NCBI GenBank assembly: GCA_022825665.1
Contig: JAJDWI010000052.1
Location: 1 to 43,683 of the forward strand
Length of the DNA: 43,683 nt
Direction of reading: 5' to 3'
Origin: Candidatus Poribacteria bacterium
Lineage (GTDB): Bacteria > Poribacteria > WGA-4E > WGA-3G
Positions 43,534 to 43,683 of the stretch are shown here, piece after piece (within the stretch, counting starts at the first letter, position 1; the number at the start of each line of letters is the position of its first letter). The translations under genes and the position numbers were made by a program. Below the pieces are notes generated by a model. The model saw only the letters and a program-made list of their open reading frames with translations, was not told the origin of the DNA and searched no databases.

Positions 43534-43683
43534 TTAGCTTTGGGATGTAGAACGGCTAACGTCTCCATTGTTGAAAAAGTCCTTGACTTTTGCTGAAATC
43601 TGTGGCAATCTCTCTATATAGACTTCTGATGGCTTCACTATCAGACAGACACTTGTGTCGACCTCGCGGCAGGGCATGCCGAG
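43534..43683 (-). CDS. Partial ORF at the window edge
   Basis: The minus strand is open from the window edge to TAA at 43534-43536, 49 codons. The peptide (REVDTSVCLIV, ERLPQISAKVKDFF) is not recognised. The overlapping frame VLHPKAKALGVEQNV is also open near the end, so a frameshifted or decayed gene is possible. Very low certainty that it is a gene. Confidence 0.25.
   Translation of the reverse strand, partial: LGMPCREVDTSVCLIVKPSEVYIERLPQISAKVKDFFNNGDVSRSTSQS

Noticed and set aside
1-43683. CRISPR array, rRNA or tRNA genes
   Set aside because: No regularly spaced direct repeats of CRISPR size and no convincing cloverleaf or rRNA sequence were seen by eye. A tRNAscan-SE and Infernal run would settle it.

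Overview
The window looks like a piece of a large, repeat-rich, AT-leaning genome from an uncultured bacterium. The gene content fits Candidatus Poribacteria or a close relative best: PhyH-type dioxygenases, mandelate-racemase-family enzymes, secreted concanavalin-like proteins, WD40 and BNR propellers, Uma2, HEAT-repeat lipoproteins and DUF4175. This assignment is inferred from gene content; there is no rRNA or other marker in the window.

Layout. 1-2739: a cytoplasmic GH32 enzyme on the minus strand, then about 1.1 kb of palindromic and inverted-repeat elements. 2740-6884: a plus-strand operon of a selenoprotein N (SelN/SELENON) homologue read through an in-frame UGA with a textbook bacterial SECIS hairpin, a membrane-anchored ECF sigma factor, and a secreted WD40 propeller. 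6992-20664: four more giant membrane-anchored ECF sigma factors. The first is fused to WD40 repeats and the other three to BNR/Asp-box repeats. A Uma2-family protein is interposed at 16576-17481. 20665-21199: a palindrome cluster. 21200-30035, minus strand: two PhyH-like dioxygenases flanking two secreted concanavalin-like paralogues, then PPK2, a large DUF4175 membrane protein and a Yip1-like membrane protein. 30036-30794: decayed DNA holding the tail of a SpoIIE-type phosphatase and a TnpB remnant. 30795-37455: DUF488, miaA, mnmA, an enolase-superfamily enzyme and two HEAT-repeat lipoproteins. 37456-43683: a second copy of a left-side repeat element, a second enolase-superfamily gene, a secreted TolB-like propeller, the bifunctional NAD(P)HX repair enzyme with two small unknown genes, and another inverted-repeat element.

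The most notable system is 2.6-20.7 kb. Five transcription units carry the same ECF-type promoter: a GCAACC-like -35, exactly 17 bases, then CGTC, usually followed by ACTATA. One precedes the selN operon and four precede ECF-propeller genes. Each sigma factor has regions 2 and 4 in the cytoplasm, a conserved linker, one transmembrane segment, and a predicted periplasmic C-terminal domain. The first ECF and the SelN-like protein share a homologous C-terminal domain of about 115 residues. My reading is that sigma factor and sensor are fused in one protein, that these proteins autoregulate and probably cross-regulate, and that one of them controls a periplasmic selenoprotein redox module. The three BNR-type paralogues also show patchwork DNA identity typical of gene conversion.

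Other observations include a C-terminal signature shared by three secreted proteins that are otherwise different, a PhyH protein with HxG where HxD is expected, and a dispersed repeat whose stem differs between copies through compensatory changes.
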